IMG/VR virus record: IMGVR_UViG_3300012920_000105 | Location: 1-37,308 of that record | Length of the DNA: 37,308 nucleotides | Strand: one strand, 5' to 3' | DNA from: a virus | In this document: piece by piece, positions 1-8,637 of the stretch | Position numbering within the stretch: position 1 is the stretch's first letter | Layout: each line of letters opens with the position of its first letter | Translations under genes and position numbers: made by a program | Notes under the pieces: model-generated | Told to the model about the DNA's origin: nothing | What the model saw: the letters and a program-made list of their open reading frames with translations, nothing else | Database searches by the model: none

Positions 1-1
1 C

Positions 2-3000
2 GCGACTTTTGAAGGCTCAGTACAATCAACTAACTTTTTTACATCAACCAACTTAAACAATACTCAAGATACTGGCTTAGGTATTCCTAATGGCCAAAGA
101 TTAGGTTTTGATCAATCAGGTACTAGAAGTTGGACAATAAAAGCCGCGGGCGGAAACATTAACTTTTTCTCTGGTGATGGTAATGGAGGTTTAGTAACTG
201 ATTTAACAGATGGTCTTATAACTAACACCATAAACACAAGAAGTGGTGATCTAGATATTAAAACTAATTCAGTTAGTAGAGATGTAAGGTTCTACAATGG
301 TAATGGTAATGTTATGATGAGGGTTCAAGGTAAAGGAGCAATAATAGATCAAACTATTACCACAGGTTATCAAAACGAATTATCATGGAGACAAATAACT
401 CCTACTTATATTTATGATGCAACCGCGTCTCCTAATACACAATATTATTATCACAAAATAGCACGACTGTCTACAAACAGTGGTGTTTTAATGATAGAAT
501 ATTATGCTCAATCAGATGTAAATTATCCTAGATCCGCACACGGTAGATTTTCTGTAAGTACTTGGAATAATACAACTATAAATGTAAATCATCTTGAGTC
601 ACATGCTGCTTCTCCAATAGAGATATGTGTGTATGTTGATGATGATAGAAACATTTGGATAAAAGGTGATAATGTTGTTTGGGATAGTCGATTATTAGTA
701 AGAGCAGTTGTAGCGGGCAACGTTGATCTTTTTTATGGTACTGACACTGCTAAAACATTAACTCAACCATCTGGTTCTGTTAAAATACCAGCAGGGGTAA
801 GTAGAAGAATGAGTATAAGTGATGTTAGTAGCACAGCTAGTGGTTTCACACCTACTAGTAATTACGTAGGAACAAAGAAAATTATTGATCAATTAGAAGC
901 CAACTATATTTGTTCGTTAGGTGTTAATAAAGCAGCTGCGCATACAGTAAACCTTACTAGTTCAGTTGGTATTGGCGCTTCTATGGGAGATGTCAATGCT
1001 GCAGAGCTTGGACCAGGATATTTAAGTTTATCAAGAGATGATACAGCTAGTGCTAAGCAAATAATGTTTGAAAAAGACGATGCTGAACATAGTTATATTC
1101 AAACTGAGGCTACGTTACTTAGATTAGTTGCTGGTGCAAGTAAACATCTTTATATAGACACAAACAACGGTTCTTCAGGTATGTGGCGCTTTACAAGTAG
1201 TGGTATATTTCAATGGGGTGCTGGAAGAGGTAGTTTAACTTGGGATTCTGGTTATGCTAAAATACACTCAACTTCTTCAAACGAATTACATATAGGTACT
1301 GGTACCAATAGCGATTCTTTAAGACTTGCTGGTGATAGAATAGAAGATGATAAAGCTGCTTTAAGTTATCAATTAGGTGATGTAACTTTTGCTCAAAATA
1401 GAAATGAAAATGCGGCTCAAGACGGTACTAGTGGTTATCATAAAATGGTTGAAACTACTGCAACAAGAAGTGGTAAGGTTAGAGTTTGTTTTTCAGCTTA
1501 TATACAATCAGGTAGTTATTACTGGTCTTGGAGAATATTAAAAAGTGGTGGATCAGCTTACCATAAATCTAACAGCGTAACGTTTGGTTCTTCTCATGCT
1601 AATGGTAATGATGGCACTAATGCTGGTTCAGGTTATCAAGGTGGTTTAGCGTCTGGTCAGTCACATAGTGTTCACGCGTATAGAAATTATGAAGTTGATA
1701 TAAAAGATGTAGTTGCTGGTGAAACTATAGAAATTTGGATGGCAAGTAGTACCTCATCTGGTGGTAACGTAACTGGTAATGGACAATTCTTATACCTTAA
1801 AGACTTTAGGTTAAAATCACTAACACCTGTTATTAATAATATGGCTGTTGTTCCAGGTTCATTAGTAATAGATACATCATTAGCTGTAAGCTTACCAACA
1901 CATTATTCAGCTTTAGTTCTTGATGGTGCTTCTACTGGTGGTAGACAAAAAATACAGTTTTCTGTAGATGGAGAACAAAAAGCTTATATACAAAAAGATA
2001 ATAACGACGATTTAGTTTATTACATGCCATCTAATAAAAAACATATATTCTACGGTAGTGGTAGTGAAAGAGTAAATATAGGTGGTGATCTTTCGGTTGT
2101 AGGATCTACAGATCTCTTAATAACAGGTAGCAATAGAAGACTTCAGTTTACAAGCGGCAACGGTACTGTTAGAGCTGCTGCTAGTGGTGGTCATTTAATA
2201 TTCCAAACAAACGGTGCTAATGACGCTTTAGAATTAAAATCAAATCAAGATGCTGTATTTTCAGGAGCAGTTGGAATAGGTGTTGATCCAACAACAATGT
2301 TACATATAAATGGATCAGGTGATGCGATAAGAGTAGAATCAACAAACACAGGCGCTGGTGGTGCTCAAATAGATTTATTACACTTTACAACTTCACCGGC
2401 AGATGAAGATACCCATGGTATGATAAATATGGGTGGTTATTACACTGGCACAACATCTGTGTACGGTTCTCAAATATTAAGCAAATGGACTGATGTATCA
2501 GACAGACATAGTAGATTAGAATTTAAAACTTGTGATACAACGTTAAGTACAGTGTTAACGTTAGCGCATGATAAAAGTGCGAATTTTACAGGAAGTGTTA
2601 AAACAGAAGGTCCAGATGGTGGTTTAGTATTAAGAAGCTGGCAAGCAGGTGCAACTTACGGTATGCTAGGTACTGATAACATGACAAACTCTGAATATTC
2701 TGTATTAACCGATGGAACTCATACATTTCTTAGTGGCGGTAGTGGCGGTAATGTTTATATTAGAGGAGGAAATAATGCTAGTGGTCACCAATTAGTAGTT
2801 GGCTCTGGAGGCGCTGAATTTTATGGTGACAATTCAACAAGAGGTATAATAAGATCTGCTAAAAATATAGTTTCAAACTCTACTTACAACCTTATATCAA
2901 TGCACAGCACTAGAACTGTTAATGATTATGGTGGTTTAGGTAAAAACTATATTCAAATGAATCTAATAACACCTGGCGCCAGTACAACAGGTGGCAGTTC

Positions 3001-5065
3001 AGCTCATGGCTTTGGTAACTTCTCGTTAAATTTAGCTAATAATGGCTCTAATTCTAATATGGCTGAAGTTTTAAACATAACATCTGGTGGTTTTGCTAAA
3101 ATAAAAAATAGATTACAAGTTGGTGAAGCAGGTGGTACTAGTAATAATGGTAGATTAGATTTATTTGGAAGATATAGTACTGCAAAGCCAACGATATTCT
3201 TTAAAACAGATCACCCAAATAATTCTACGCAGTGGGACATGGCTCAAATACAAGGTGCTGATGGTGGTAATTATAATGGTCAATTATATTTTAAAGTAGC
3301 AAGTGGCACTGGGTCTGCTGGTAACGCTGCTAGTTTAGATACAGCTCTTTTTATAGACGACACTAAAGACGCAACTTTTTATGGTGTTGTTAATGCAACT
3401 AATTATAAAGGAACAGGAATAACTGCTTCTACTTCATGGACACCAACAACAAACTACTGGCAAGCAAATACACCATCTGGTTATATACAGATTGGTGCAA
3501 TGAACAGTGGTTACGCTCACATACAAACTGATAGAAGTCAATTTTACTTTAATAGAAAAGTAATAGTAGATAGTGGTCAAATATTTTCTTACGATGAAGA
3601 TTTATTGTTAGCTAGAGCTAATTCTAACGCTACGATTGTTTTAGGTGAAGATAGTAATAGTGGTTTACACGGCCATATAACATTAAAAGCTGGTGAGTTA
3701 AAAGGTATTGTTTATCAAGGCACTGAGGGATACTCAACACACTCTTTACAAGCTGTAACAAAAACTCACGCATCTTCAGGAGGTACACAGACACCGTTTT
3801 ATCAATGGTATACTATTAAAAACCCTGCTAGTTACAGTGCTCAAGGTTTAGCATCAAGTTTTAAAGTAAAAATATTTACAGGTGGTAAACACGCTACTGG
3901 ATCTACATATTCAGAATATTTAATAAGATGTAATAACGCTAATCATCATACTACTGCTGGTATGAGTACTGCTGAGGTTTTTAGTTTGTTTAGAGCAGGT
4001 TATACTCATGGTTATGGTGGTCAAACACAAGATGTAGATTGGTATTATAGAAATAATATAAGTAATAACGCAACTGGTCCATGGAATAATGGTGAAATAA
4101 TATTTAGATTAAAAAGAAACAATAGAGAACCTGTAGATGTCATTAGAATAGAACCTATAGGTGTTGATACTAGCACAGATTATATGCCAACGTTAGTATC
4201 ACATGGTGGTGGAACTGGTGCCACTGACAATAGACCAACATCAGATATAGTAGCTATAGATTTACAACACGCGGGCTTATGGAGAACGGATAATAATGAA
4301 GGTAGACTAATAATTGATATACATGGTAAAGGGTCAAACCAAGCTAATGAAATAGGTAGATTTGTAAATACGGCTAGTGGTGCAACTAGTAGTTATATGT
4401 ACATTGGTTCAACTAGTGGAACAGACTGGAGATTAGGTAAAGCTGTTTTTGGCACTGGGTCAAACTTTACTATAGCAAAACACTCTGGATCAACAGCTGC
4501 TATAAGTATAAATAGCAGTGGTAATGGTTATGTTGGTATTGGTGTTAACAGCGCTAATTATCCTCTAGAAATAAATGGTAACGTATATTCTTCAACTAGA
4601 GTTCAAGGTGGTAATACCTTAATAGGAACAAATGGAAGTTTTGCTTGTATTGGTTCAAACTCAGCATCTGTACCAATTGCTATTTCTAGAGATTTTAATC
4701 CATCAAGTTATCCAGATATAGTAATAAACGCTAACGGAACAGTAGCTTTTGGTAATTCTATAAGCATAACTGGTACTGTTACGGCTAGCTCAGATATTGT
4801 AGCTTATTCAGATGAAAGATTAAAAACAAACGTAAAAACATTAGATGGTTCTAAAGTTTATGACATGCGCGGTGTTAGCTTTGTTAAAGACGATAAAAAA
4901 GGTAGTGGTGTTATAGCTCAAGAGTTAGAAAAAATAGCACCTGAATTAGTAAACAATGATAGTGAGTTTAAATCGGTTGCTTATGGTAACATAACAGGTT
5001 ATTTAATTGAAGCAATAAAAGATTTAAAAGCAGAAGTAGAACAACTTAAAAAACAAATTAAATAA
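2..5065 (+). CDS. Tail fibre protein with C-terminal S74 intramolecular chaperone (5' partial)
   Basis: Receptor-binding fibre of the virion. The frame is open from base 2 with no stop, so the gene enters from the left; the ATG at 314 is internal and 1687 codons are visible. The body is Gly/Ser/Asn-rich with beta-repeat phrases such as VGIGVDPTTMLHINGSGD and YVGIGVNSANYPLEINGN, the usual style of S74-terminated fibres. The last ~85 residues are a Peptidase_S74 domain: SDERLKTNVK (Ser and Lys of the self-cleavage dyad at visible residues 1603 and 1608), GVIAQELEKIAPELV, then VAYGNITGYLIEAIKDL leading into a terminal coiled coil. In this family the domain trimerises the fibre and cuts itself off. 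The stop overlaps the next start (TAATG). The family call is secure; receptor specificity cannot be read. Confidence 0.93.
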   Translation, partial: ATFEGSVQSTNFFTSTNLNNTQDTGLGIPNGQRLGFDQSGTRSWTIKAAGGNINFFSGDGNGGLVTDLTDGLITNTINTRSGDLDIKTNSVSRDVRFYNGNGNVMMRVQGKGAIIDQTITTGYQNELSWRQITPTYIYDATASPNTQYYYHKIARLSTNSGVLMIEYYAQSDVNYPRSAHGRFSVSTWNNTTINVNHLESHAASPIEICVYVDDDRNIWIKGDNVVWDSRLLVRAVVAGNVDLFYGTDTAKTLTQPSGSVKIPAGVSRRMSISDVSSTASGFTPTSNYVGTKKIIDQLEANYICSLGVNKAAAHTVNLTSSVGIGASMGDVNAAELGPGYLSLSRDDTASAKQIMFEKDDAEHSYIQTEATLLRLVAGASKHLYIDTNNGSSGMWRFTSSGIFQWGAGRGSLTWDSGYAKIHSTSSNELHIGTGTNSDSLRLAGDRIEDDKAALSYQLGDVTFAQNRNENAAQDGTSGYHKMVETTATRSGKVRVCFSAYIQSGSYYWSWRILKSGGSAYHKSNSVTFGSSHANGNDGTNAGSGYQGGLASGQSHSVHAYRNYEVDIKDVVAGETIEIWMASSTSSGGNVTGNGQFLYLKDFRLKSLTPVINNMAVVPGSLVIDTSLAVSLPTHYSALVLDGASTGGRQKIQFSVDGEQKAYIQKDNNDDLVYYMPSNKKHIFYGSGSERVNIGGDLSVVGSTDLLITGSNRRLQFTSGNGTVRAAASGGHLIFQTNGANDALELKSNQDAVFSGAVGIGVDPTTMLHINGSGDAIRVESTNTGAGGAQIDLLHFTTSPADEDTHGMINMGGYYTGTTSVYGSQILSKWTDVSDRHSRLEFKTCDTTLSTVLTLAHDKSANFTGSVKTEGPDGGLVLRSWQAGATYGMLGTDNMTNSEYSVLTDGTHTFLSGGSGGNVYIRGGNNASGHQLVVGSGGAEFYGDNSTRGIIRSAKNIVSNSTYNLISMHSTRTVNDYGGLGKNYIQMNLITPGASTTGGSSAHGFGNFSLNLANNGSNSNMAEVLNITSGGFAKIKNRLQVGEAGGTSNNGRLDLFGRYSTAKPTIFFKTDHPNNSTQWDMAQIQGADGGNYNGQLYFKVASGTGSAGNAASLDTALFIDDTKDATFYGVVNATNYKGTGITASTSWTPTTNYWQANTPSGYIQIGAMNSGYAHIQTDRSQFYFNRKVIVDSGQIFSYDEDLLLARANSNATIVLGEDSNSGLHGHITLKAGELKGIVYQGTEGYSTHSLQAVTKTHASSGGTQTPFYQWYTIKNPASYSAQGLASSFKVKIFTGGKHATGSTYSEYLIRCNNANHHTTAGMSTAEVFSLFRAGYTHGYGGQTQDVDWYYRNNISNNATGPWNNGEIIFRLKRNNREPVDVIRIEPIGVDTSTDYMPTLVSHGGGTGATDNRPTSDIVAIDLQHAGLWRTDNNEGRLIIDIHGKGSNQANEIGRFVNTASGATSSYMYIGSTSGTDWRLGKAVFGTGSNFTIAKHSGSTAAISINSSGNGYVGIGVNSANYPLEINGNVYSSTRVQGGNTLIGTNGSFACIGSNSASVPIAISRDFNPSSYPDIVINANGTVAFGNSISITGTVTASSDIVAYSDERLKTNVKTLDGSKVYDMRGVSFVKDDKKGSGVIAQELEKIAPELVNNDSEFKSVAYGNITGYLIEAIKDLKAEVEQLKKQIK

Positions 5066-5715
5066 TGGCAGTACCATCATCAGGAACATTATCAATGTTA
5101 GATATAGCTCAAGAGTGCAAGCATGGTACTTATGGCAGCGGTAGTATTACTGGACCAATATCAATGTATAATCTTATTAATGGTGGTAATACAGGTGGAG
5201 CTGTAACTTCGGGTGAAACGTACCCTACTATAAACACAGCTAGTACAGCGCACCCATTAGATGCTGGTTTTGTACTTTTAACAACGGTAGTTGTAAATAT
5301 GGGTGGTGAAGCTCCTGGATCTTGTAACACTAGTTTACAAATGCACAATAATACTAATTTAAATTCAGCTATAACTGTTTACGTTAGAGGTGATTTAGAT
5401 GGTACTGGAAAAACAAATAGTACATTTTCAAAGCAAGATCAATATTATGAAACTACGCTAACAAGTACAGCTAGTGGTGCTCCAATAGATAAAGCTTGGG
5501 AAAGATTAGCTAAAGTTCATACTTATAATGGGCATAAGTATTACACTAATAGCTCTGGAACAACTAGATTAGCAAACGGAACTTATTATATAACATTTGC
5601 TGGCGCTAATTCACAAGGTTTATATTCTTGCCCTGGACCAGGTAATCAATCATTAAAAATAAAAGTTGTTATAACAAATACAACAACAACTCAAACAAAT
5701 GAATTAGGACAATAA
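5065..5715 (+). CDS. Fibre-associated virion protein, hypothetical
   Basis: 216 aa, starting in the TAATG overlap with the fibre stop and ending in the same kind of overlap with the next gene, so the three are probably translated together. It opens with MAVPSSGTLSMLDIAQE, an N-terminus often seen in small tail-fibre or tip proteins of environmental phages (from memory, unsearched). The rest is Thr/Ser/Gly/Asn-rich and predicted beta, without signal peptide or membrane helix. Likely an adhesin or fibre-tip component by context and composition; no enzymatic motif is seen. Confidence 0.75.
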   Translation: MAVPSSGTLSMLDIAQECKHGTYGSGSITGPISMYNLINGGNTGGAVTSGETYPTINTASTAHPLDAGFVLLTTVVVNMGGEAPGSCNTSLQMHNNTNLNSAITVYVRGDLDGTGKTNSTFSKQDQYYETTLTSTASGAPIDKAWERLAKVHTYNGHKYYTNSSGTTRLANGTYYITFAGANSQGLYSCPGPGNQSLKIKVVITNTTTTQTNELGQ

Positions 5716-6338
5716 TGGCACCAATACCATATCAATTTAGAGATTTTTACGGATACGATAAAGACGCTGTTAGCGGCACAGCACCAACAGGTGTTACTGT
5801 AAGCTCTAGCTCAATAAGTTGGAACGAGTTTAATAGACTAGGTAGCGTTAGTGGTGATGGTGGTGCTGGTATAACAGCTAGAGGTTTTGTACACTCTACA
5901 ACAAACACAAACCCCACAATAGGTGGATCTGGTGTTACTAATTCAGTACAAGGAAGTGGAACAGGATCTTTTCAAGCTGTGCTTACTGGTTTAAGTAATT
6001 GTACTACTGTTTATTTTAGAGCTTATGCTACTAACTTGTTTGGAACAACATATTCAAATGTAGACACAGCTCAAACAACACGTAGACCGCATGTGTTTAA
6101 GTTTGCTACAGGTAAGTTTGGTCATGCTTTAGTTTGTAGTAGCAGCAATACAGTAACTTATTATGCTCAATCTGATAATCAAATAGGTACTGTTATTCAG
6201 CTACAGCAACAAATTTATACTAACGCTACTTGTGGAGATACTGCACAACCAAGTGGTTTAGTATCTTTATCTGATGGTAGTCATAAAGGAAGGTGGACAG
6301 GTACTGGTTGGCAATCAGGATTTACAGAAAGTTGTTAA
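5715..6338 (+). CDS. Fibre-associated protein with Bacteroidota-type FN3-like domain
   Basis: 207 aa. Residues ~50-120 follow the FN3-like repeat common in Bacteroidota surface proteins: ITARGFVHSTTNTNPTI, then a GSGTGSFQAVLTGL segment, then TVYFRAYATNLFGTTYSN. The C-terminal ~80 residues form a separate module with a Cys before TVTYYA, a second Cys after IYTNAT and a terminal Cys; a similar ending is found on the hub protein at 22160-22432. No signal peptide, so probably virion-borne rather than host-exported. Its place after the fibre suggests a host-attachment role. The domain style points to exchange with Bacteroidota surface genes. Confidence 0.78.
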   Translation: MAPIPYQFRDFYGYDKDAVSGTAPTGVTVSSSSISWNEFNRLGSVSGDGGAGITARGFVHSTTNTNPTIGGSGVTNSVQGSGTGSFQAVLTGLSNCTTVYFRAYATNLFGTTYSNVDTAQTTRRPHVFKFATGKFGHALVCSSSNTVTYYAQSDNQIGTVIQLQQQIYTNATCGDTAQPSGLVSLSDGSHKGRWTGTGWQSGFTESC

Positions 6339-6349
6339 ATATAAAAAAC

Positions 6350-6904
6350 ATGGCTATAATAATAAACGATAACAGTATATATAAAGACGATATTATATTA
6401 ATGCACTCAGATGTTGCAATGTACGAAGAGTCCGCGGCTGATATAGTGTCAGAAAAAGGTGGAAACATATTAGAAATAGGTTTTGGTTTAGGTATATCTG
6501 CTAATAAAATACATAGTAATAATCCTGATAAACATGTTATAATAGAAATAGAAGAAGAAATATATAACAAAGCTTTACAATGGGCTAATGATAAAAACAA
6601 TGTAGAAGTTATATTAGGTGATTGGAAAACAACAATTAATGATATAACTGATAAATTTGATGGTATTTATATGGATGCTGATCAAGACGATACAGATGAT
6701 CTAGAGTCATTTTCTAATGACGTTAAAAGTATGTGTAACGAAGGTTGTATATTAGTTCAAACAGCATGGGGTATAAACAGTGATATACCTAGAAATAAAA
6801 ATACTTACAAAACGATAACATTAGATGATAACACTAAAAAGTGGTATAATGATGATACTTTAGATATAATTTACATCACATTAACTGATAACGAGTGGGT
6901 ATAA
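6350..6904 (+). CDS. Class I SAM-dependent methyltransferase, guanidinoacetate-methyltransferase-like
   Basis: 184 aa from the ATG at 6350, which lies after the previous stop in an A-rich leader; the upstream in-frame ATG at 6293 would overlap the FN3-like gene by 46 bases and adds residues unlike the family. SAM-binding motif I is NILEIGFGLGISA (39-51), the acidic strand-2 end is VIIEIEEEI (63-71), motif III region is ILGDWKT, and the motif IV strand is FDGIYMDADQDD (103-114). The LEIGFG motif and the HS..MYEESA lead-in resemble GAMT/RMT2-type enzymes, with YMDAD where GAMT has LYDTYP. The substrate is unknown. Position in the fibre locus suggests a virion protein or a host surface/metabolite target, which is inference. 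Confidence 0.85.
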   Translation: MAIIINDNSIYKDDIILMHSDVAMYEESAADIVSEKGGNILEIGFGLGISANKIHSNNPDKHVIIEIEEEIYNKALQWANDKNNVEVILGDWKTTINDITDKFDGIYMDADQDDTDDLESFSNDVKSMCNEGCILVQTAWGINSDIPRNKNTYKTITLDDNTKKWYNDDTLDIIYITLTDNEWV

Positions 6905-6938
6905 GTAAAAAACGTGAAAATAGCGTAATAATATAAAC
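6905..6938 (+). promoter_or_regulatory. Putative promoter-like AT-rich block before the pre-packaging genes
   Basis: This non-coding stretch between the methyltransferase and the next gene carries GTAAAAAACGTGAAAA followed by TAATATAAA. The same two words occur in the gap before the exit cassette at 33649-33690. Spacing between the words differs (15 versus 22 bases start to start), and the flavobacterial TANNTTTG -7 element is not clear, so promoter function is inferred only from recurrence and position at a module boundary. Confidence 0.3.
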
Positions 6939-6963
6939 ATAGAAATAACTTAAAAATAAAACA

Positions 6964-7335
6964 ATGGCATTACAAGGAAAATATAACTTTAAAGGTATAG
7001 ATATCTCAGAGGCTTATGTAAAGGTAGATTTAATTAACTACACCGCTAATTATAATCAACAAACTGTAGAAAAAACTGCTGCTAAGTATAACGAGGATGG
7101 GTCAATAAAAACTCCAGCTGTTAATGAACAACAATGGATAGAAAATAGCCCAACTCACTGGTCAGCTAAAGTATATAAAGACAAAGCAACTAGAGATGCT
7201 GATCCTACAAATTTTATTACCACTATATATGGTGATATGGAGTTAGCAAAAAATGCTGGAGCTAAAAATCCAGTACAACAAGCTTATGTTGCTATAAAAG
7301 CAATGGAAGAATACAAAGATTATACAGACGTATAA
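6964..7335 (+). CDS. Hypothetical phage protein (123 aa)
   Basis: Soluble protein without signal peptide, beginning MALQGKYNFKGIDISEAYVKV. Alternating polar/hydrophobic strands dominate the first half; the end is helical (AYVAIKAMEEYKDY). I recall similar short proteins near packaging genes of environmental phages but no function. It is the first gene after the putative promoter block and is separated by 26 bases from the coiled-coil gene that follows. A small structural or assembly role is possible; no motif supports more. Confidence 0.7.
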   Translation: MALQGKYNFKGIDISEAYVKVDLINYTANYNQQTVEKTAAKYNEDGSIKTPAVNEQQWIENSPTHWSAKVYKDKATRDADPTNFITTIYGDMELAKNAGAKNPVQQAYVAIKAMEEYKDYTDV

Positions 7336-7361
7336 TATATTAACAATTAAATTTAAATAAA

Positions 7362-7649
7362 ATGGAAAAAGACGTAAAAGTAGAGGACATCGCTCAAGAT
7401 GTAAACAAAGTTACTGATGAAGAATTAAAATCAATTCAGGAAAAAGTAGGTGAAATAAACCAAATGCAAATGCAAATAGGTGGTTTAGAAGTTCAAAAAC
7501 AAGCAGGTTTAGAGCAGGTTAAAGTTGCTCAAATGGATCTACAAGTAATTCAAAAAGATCTTGAAGAAAAATATGGTAAAGTTACTGTAAATATTCAAGA
7601 TGGAACTATAAAGCCTATAGAAGAAAATGAATCTGATAAGGAAGATTAG
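7362..7649 (+). CDS. Small coiled-coil protein (95 aa)
   Basis: Acidic, almost wholly helical protein; residues ~20-72 (LKSIQEKVGEINQMQMQIGG onward to KDLEEKYG) have heptad spacing typical of a coiled coil, followed by a short strand (KVTVNIQDGTI) and an acidic tail. Its start lies 22 bases after a TTAAC element that recurs before the scaffold, capsid and post-capsid genes. The last 23 bases overlap the next gene in another frame. Probably an oligomeric assembly or structural factor; no specific function is recognisable. Confidence 0.75.
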   Translation: MEKDVKVEDIAQDVNKVTDEELKSIQEKVGEINQMQMQIGGLEVQKQAGLEQVKVAQMDLQVIQKDLEEKYGKVTVNIQDGTIKPIEENESDKED

Positions 7650-7845
7650 TATAGGTAAAGATTACAAGAATGAAGCTATGCACTACTCCGTAGGCCAAGA
7701 GGTTTACGGAGGGCATACGATTTCTGAGATAGTTGAAACAGATACTAAGTTTAGTATTTTTATTGAAAAAGATAATAGCGTTATACCTTGGAAAGACTTT
7801 AACAAAAACATGGCTATAGCAGTTGAATATAATTTAGAGTATTAA
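7627..7845 (+). CDS. Small hypothetical phage protein (72 aa)
   Basis: Overlaps the coiled-coil gene by 23 bases and ends in a TAATG overlap with the GroES-like gene. The sequence (MNLIRKISIGKDYKNEAMHY, then VGQEVYGGHTISEIV) reads as a compact beta protein. Similar short proteins occur near phage head genes by recollection only. Overlaps on both sides support it as a coupled, genuine gene. Function unknown. Confidence 0.7.
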   Translation: MNLIRKISIGKDYKNEAMHYSVGQEVYGGHTISEIVETDTKFSIFIEKDNSVIPWKDFNKNMAIAVEYNLEY

Positions 7846-8423
7846 TGCAAGGCTTGTTTAATTTTATAATTAAACCTAAAGGAAAAAGATATAACAATAG
7901 TAATGATAATCTTATATTAAATACTAATATATCTAATCATTTAAATGTTAACAGAAACGCTATTGTTTTAGCAACACCTAAGGCTATAAAAACAAATATA
8001 AAAAAAGGTGACGAAATAATTGTTCATCATAATGTTTTTAGAGAGTGGTACAATGCTAATGGAAAAAGATCCAATAGTGGTAATTATATAAACGACGAAT
8101 TATATCATTGTAATTTAGATCAAATATATTTATATAAAGTAAATAAAAAATGGGTTGCTGTAGATGGTTATTGTTTTGTTTATCCTATAATTAATAAAGA
8201 TAAATTTAAAAACAGTATAGAAAAACCAAATGTTGGTATAGTTAAATATACTGATGGTGTTTTTAACAAAGGAGATTTAGTTGGTTTTAGACCTAATATA
8301 GAACATGAGTTTATTATAGATAATGAGCTTTTGTATAAAATTAACAACAATTTTATTTCAATTAAATATGAATATCAAGGAGACGAAAAAAAATATAATC
8401 CAAGCTGGGCAAAAAGCAGTTGA
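7845..8423 (+). CDS. Putative co-chaperonin-like protein, two tandem GroES-like units
   Basis: 192 aa. No family is certain, but two successive segments follow the GroES strand order. Unit 1 has FNFIIKPKG, a turn at NAIVLATP, KKGDEIIVHHNVF, and YINDELYHCNLDQIYLYK. Unit 2 has VAVDGYCFVYPI, a ~13-residue loop, NVGIVKYT, NKGDLVGF, and EFIIDNELLYKI ending FISIKYEY. These correspond to the GroES pattern of N-terminal strand, mobile loop, GxVVAVG, VGDxVxF and xxDGEExLxxxExDIxAxx. Phage co-chaperonins (T4 gp31, RB49 CocO) help the host chaperonin fold capsid protein, which would suit a gene just before packaging and capsid genes. Assignment is from pattern only; a structure prediction would settle it. 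Confidence 0.5.
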   Translation: MQGLFNFIIKPKGKRYNNSNDNLILNTNISNHLNVNRNAIVLATPKAIKTNIKKGDEIIVHHNVFREWYNANGKRSNSGNYINDELYHCNLDQIYLYKVNKKWVAVDGYCFVYPIINKDKFKNSIEKPNVGIVKYTDGVFNKGDLVGFRPNIEHEFIIDNELLYKINNNFISIKYEYQGDEKKYNPSWAKSS

Positions 8424-8637
8424 CGAATTAATTAAGGTTGCAAAAGAACCTATAGTTGACAGTGATGATGATATTAGTGCTGATAGATTAAAAAACGCAG
8501 CTGCAACTAAAAAGCTAGCTATATTTGATGCTTTTGAGATATTAACTAGAATACAAGAAGAAGAAGCTATATTGAACGATAAACCTTTAGAAACTAAAAA
8601 TAGTTTTAAAGGTTTTGCAGAAAGAAGATCTAAGTAA
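8368..8637 (+). CDS. Small helical protein upstream of terL; possible small terminase subunit
   Basis: 89 aa from the ATG at 8368 (MNIKETKKNIIQAGQKAVDE), overlapping the GroES-like gene by 56 bases; the earlier in-frame ATG at 8323 would add 15 hydrophobic, unrelated residues. The protein is helical and charged (SADRLKNAAATKKLAIFDAF, then EILTRIQEEEAIL) and ends in a basic tail. Its stop overlaps the terL start (TAATG). Position and size fit a small terminase subunit, the usual neighbour of the large subunit, but no DNA-binding motif is clear, so this remains a positional guess. Confidence 0.6.
   Translation: MNIKETKKNIIQAGQKAVDELIKVAKEPIVDSDDDISADRLKNAAATKKLAIFDAFEILTRIQEEEAILNDKPLETKNSFKGFAERRSK

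Noticed and set aside
314-316. ATG at 314 as the start of the tail fibre gene
   Set aside because: The same frame is open back to base 2 with fibre-like sequence (e.g. GFDQSGTRSWTIKA), so this is an internal methionine of a gene cut by the left edge.
6293-6349. Longer methyltransferase start at 6293
   Set aside because: It overlaps the FN3-like gene by 46 bases and adds residues not fitting the enzyme; the ATG at 6350 follows the stop in an A-rich leader.
1-6904. Diversity-generating retroelement at the fibre genes
   Set aside because: No reverse transcriptase, template repeat or adenine-biased variable repeat was seen in the window.
8323-8367. Longer start for the small gene before terL
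   Set aside because: It adds a hydrophobic stretch encoded inside the GroES-like gene; the ATG at 8368 begins the helical protein proper.
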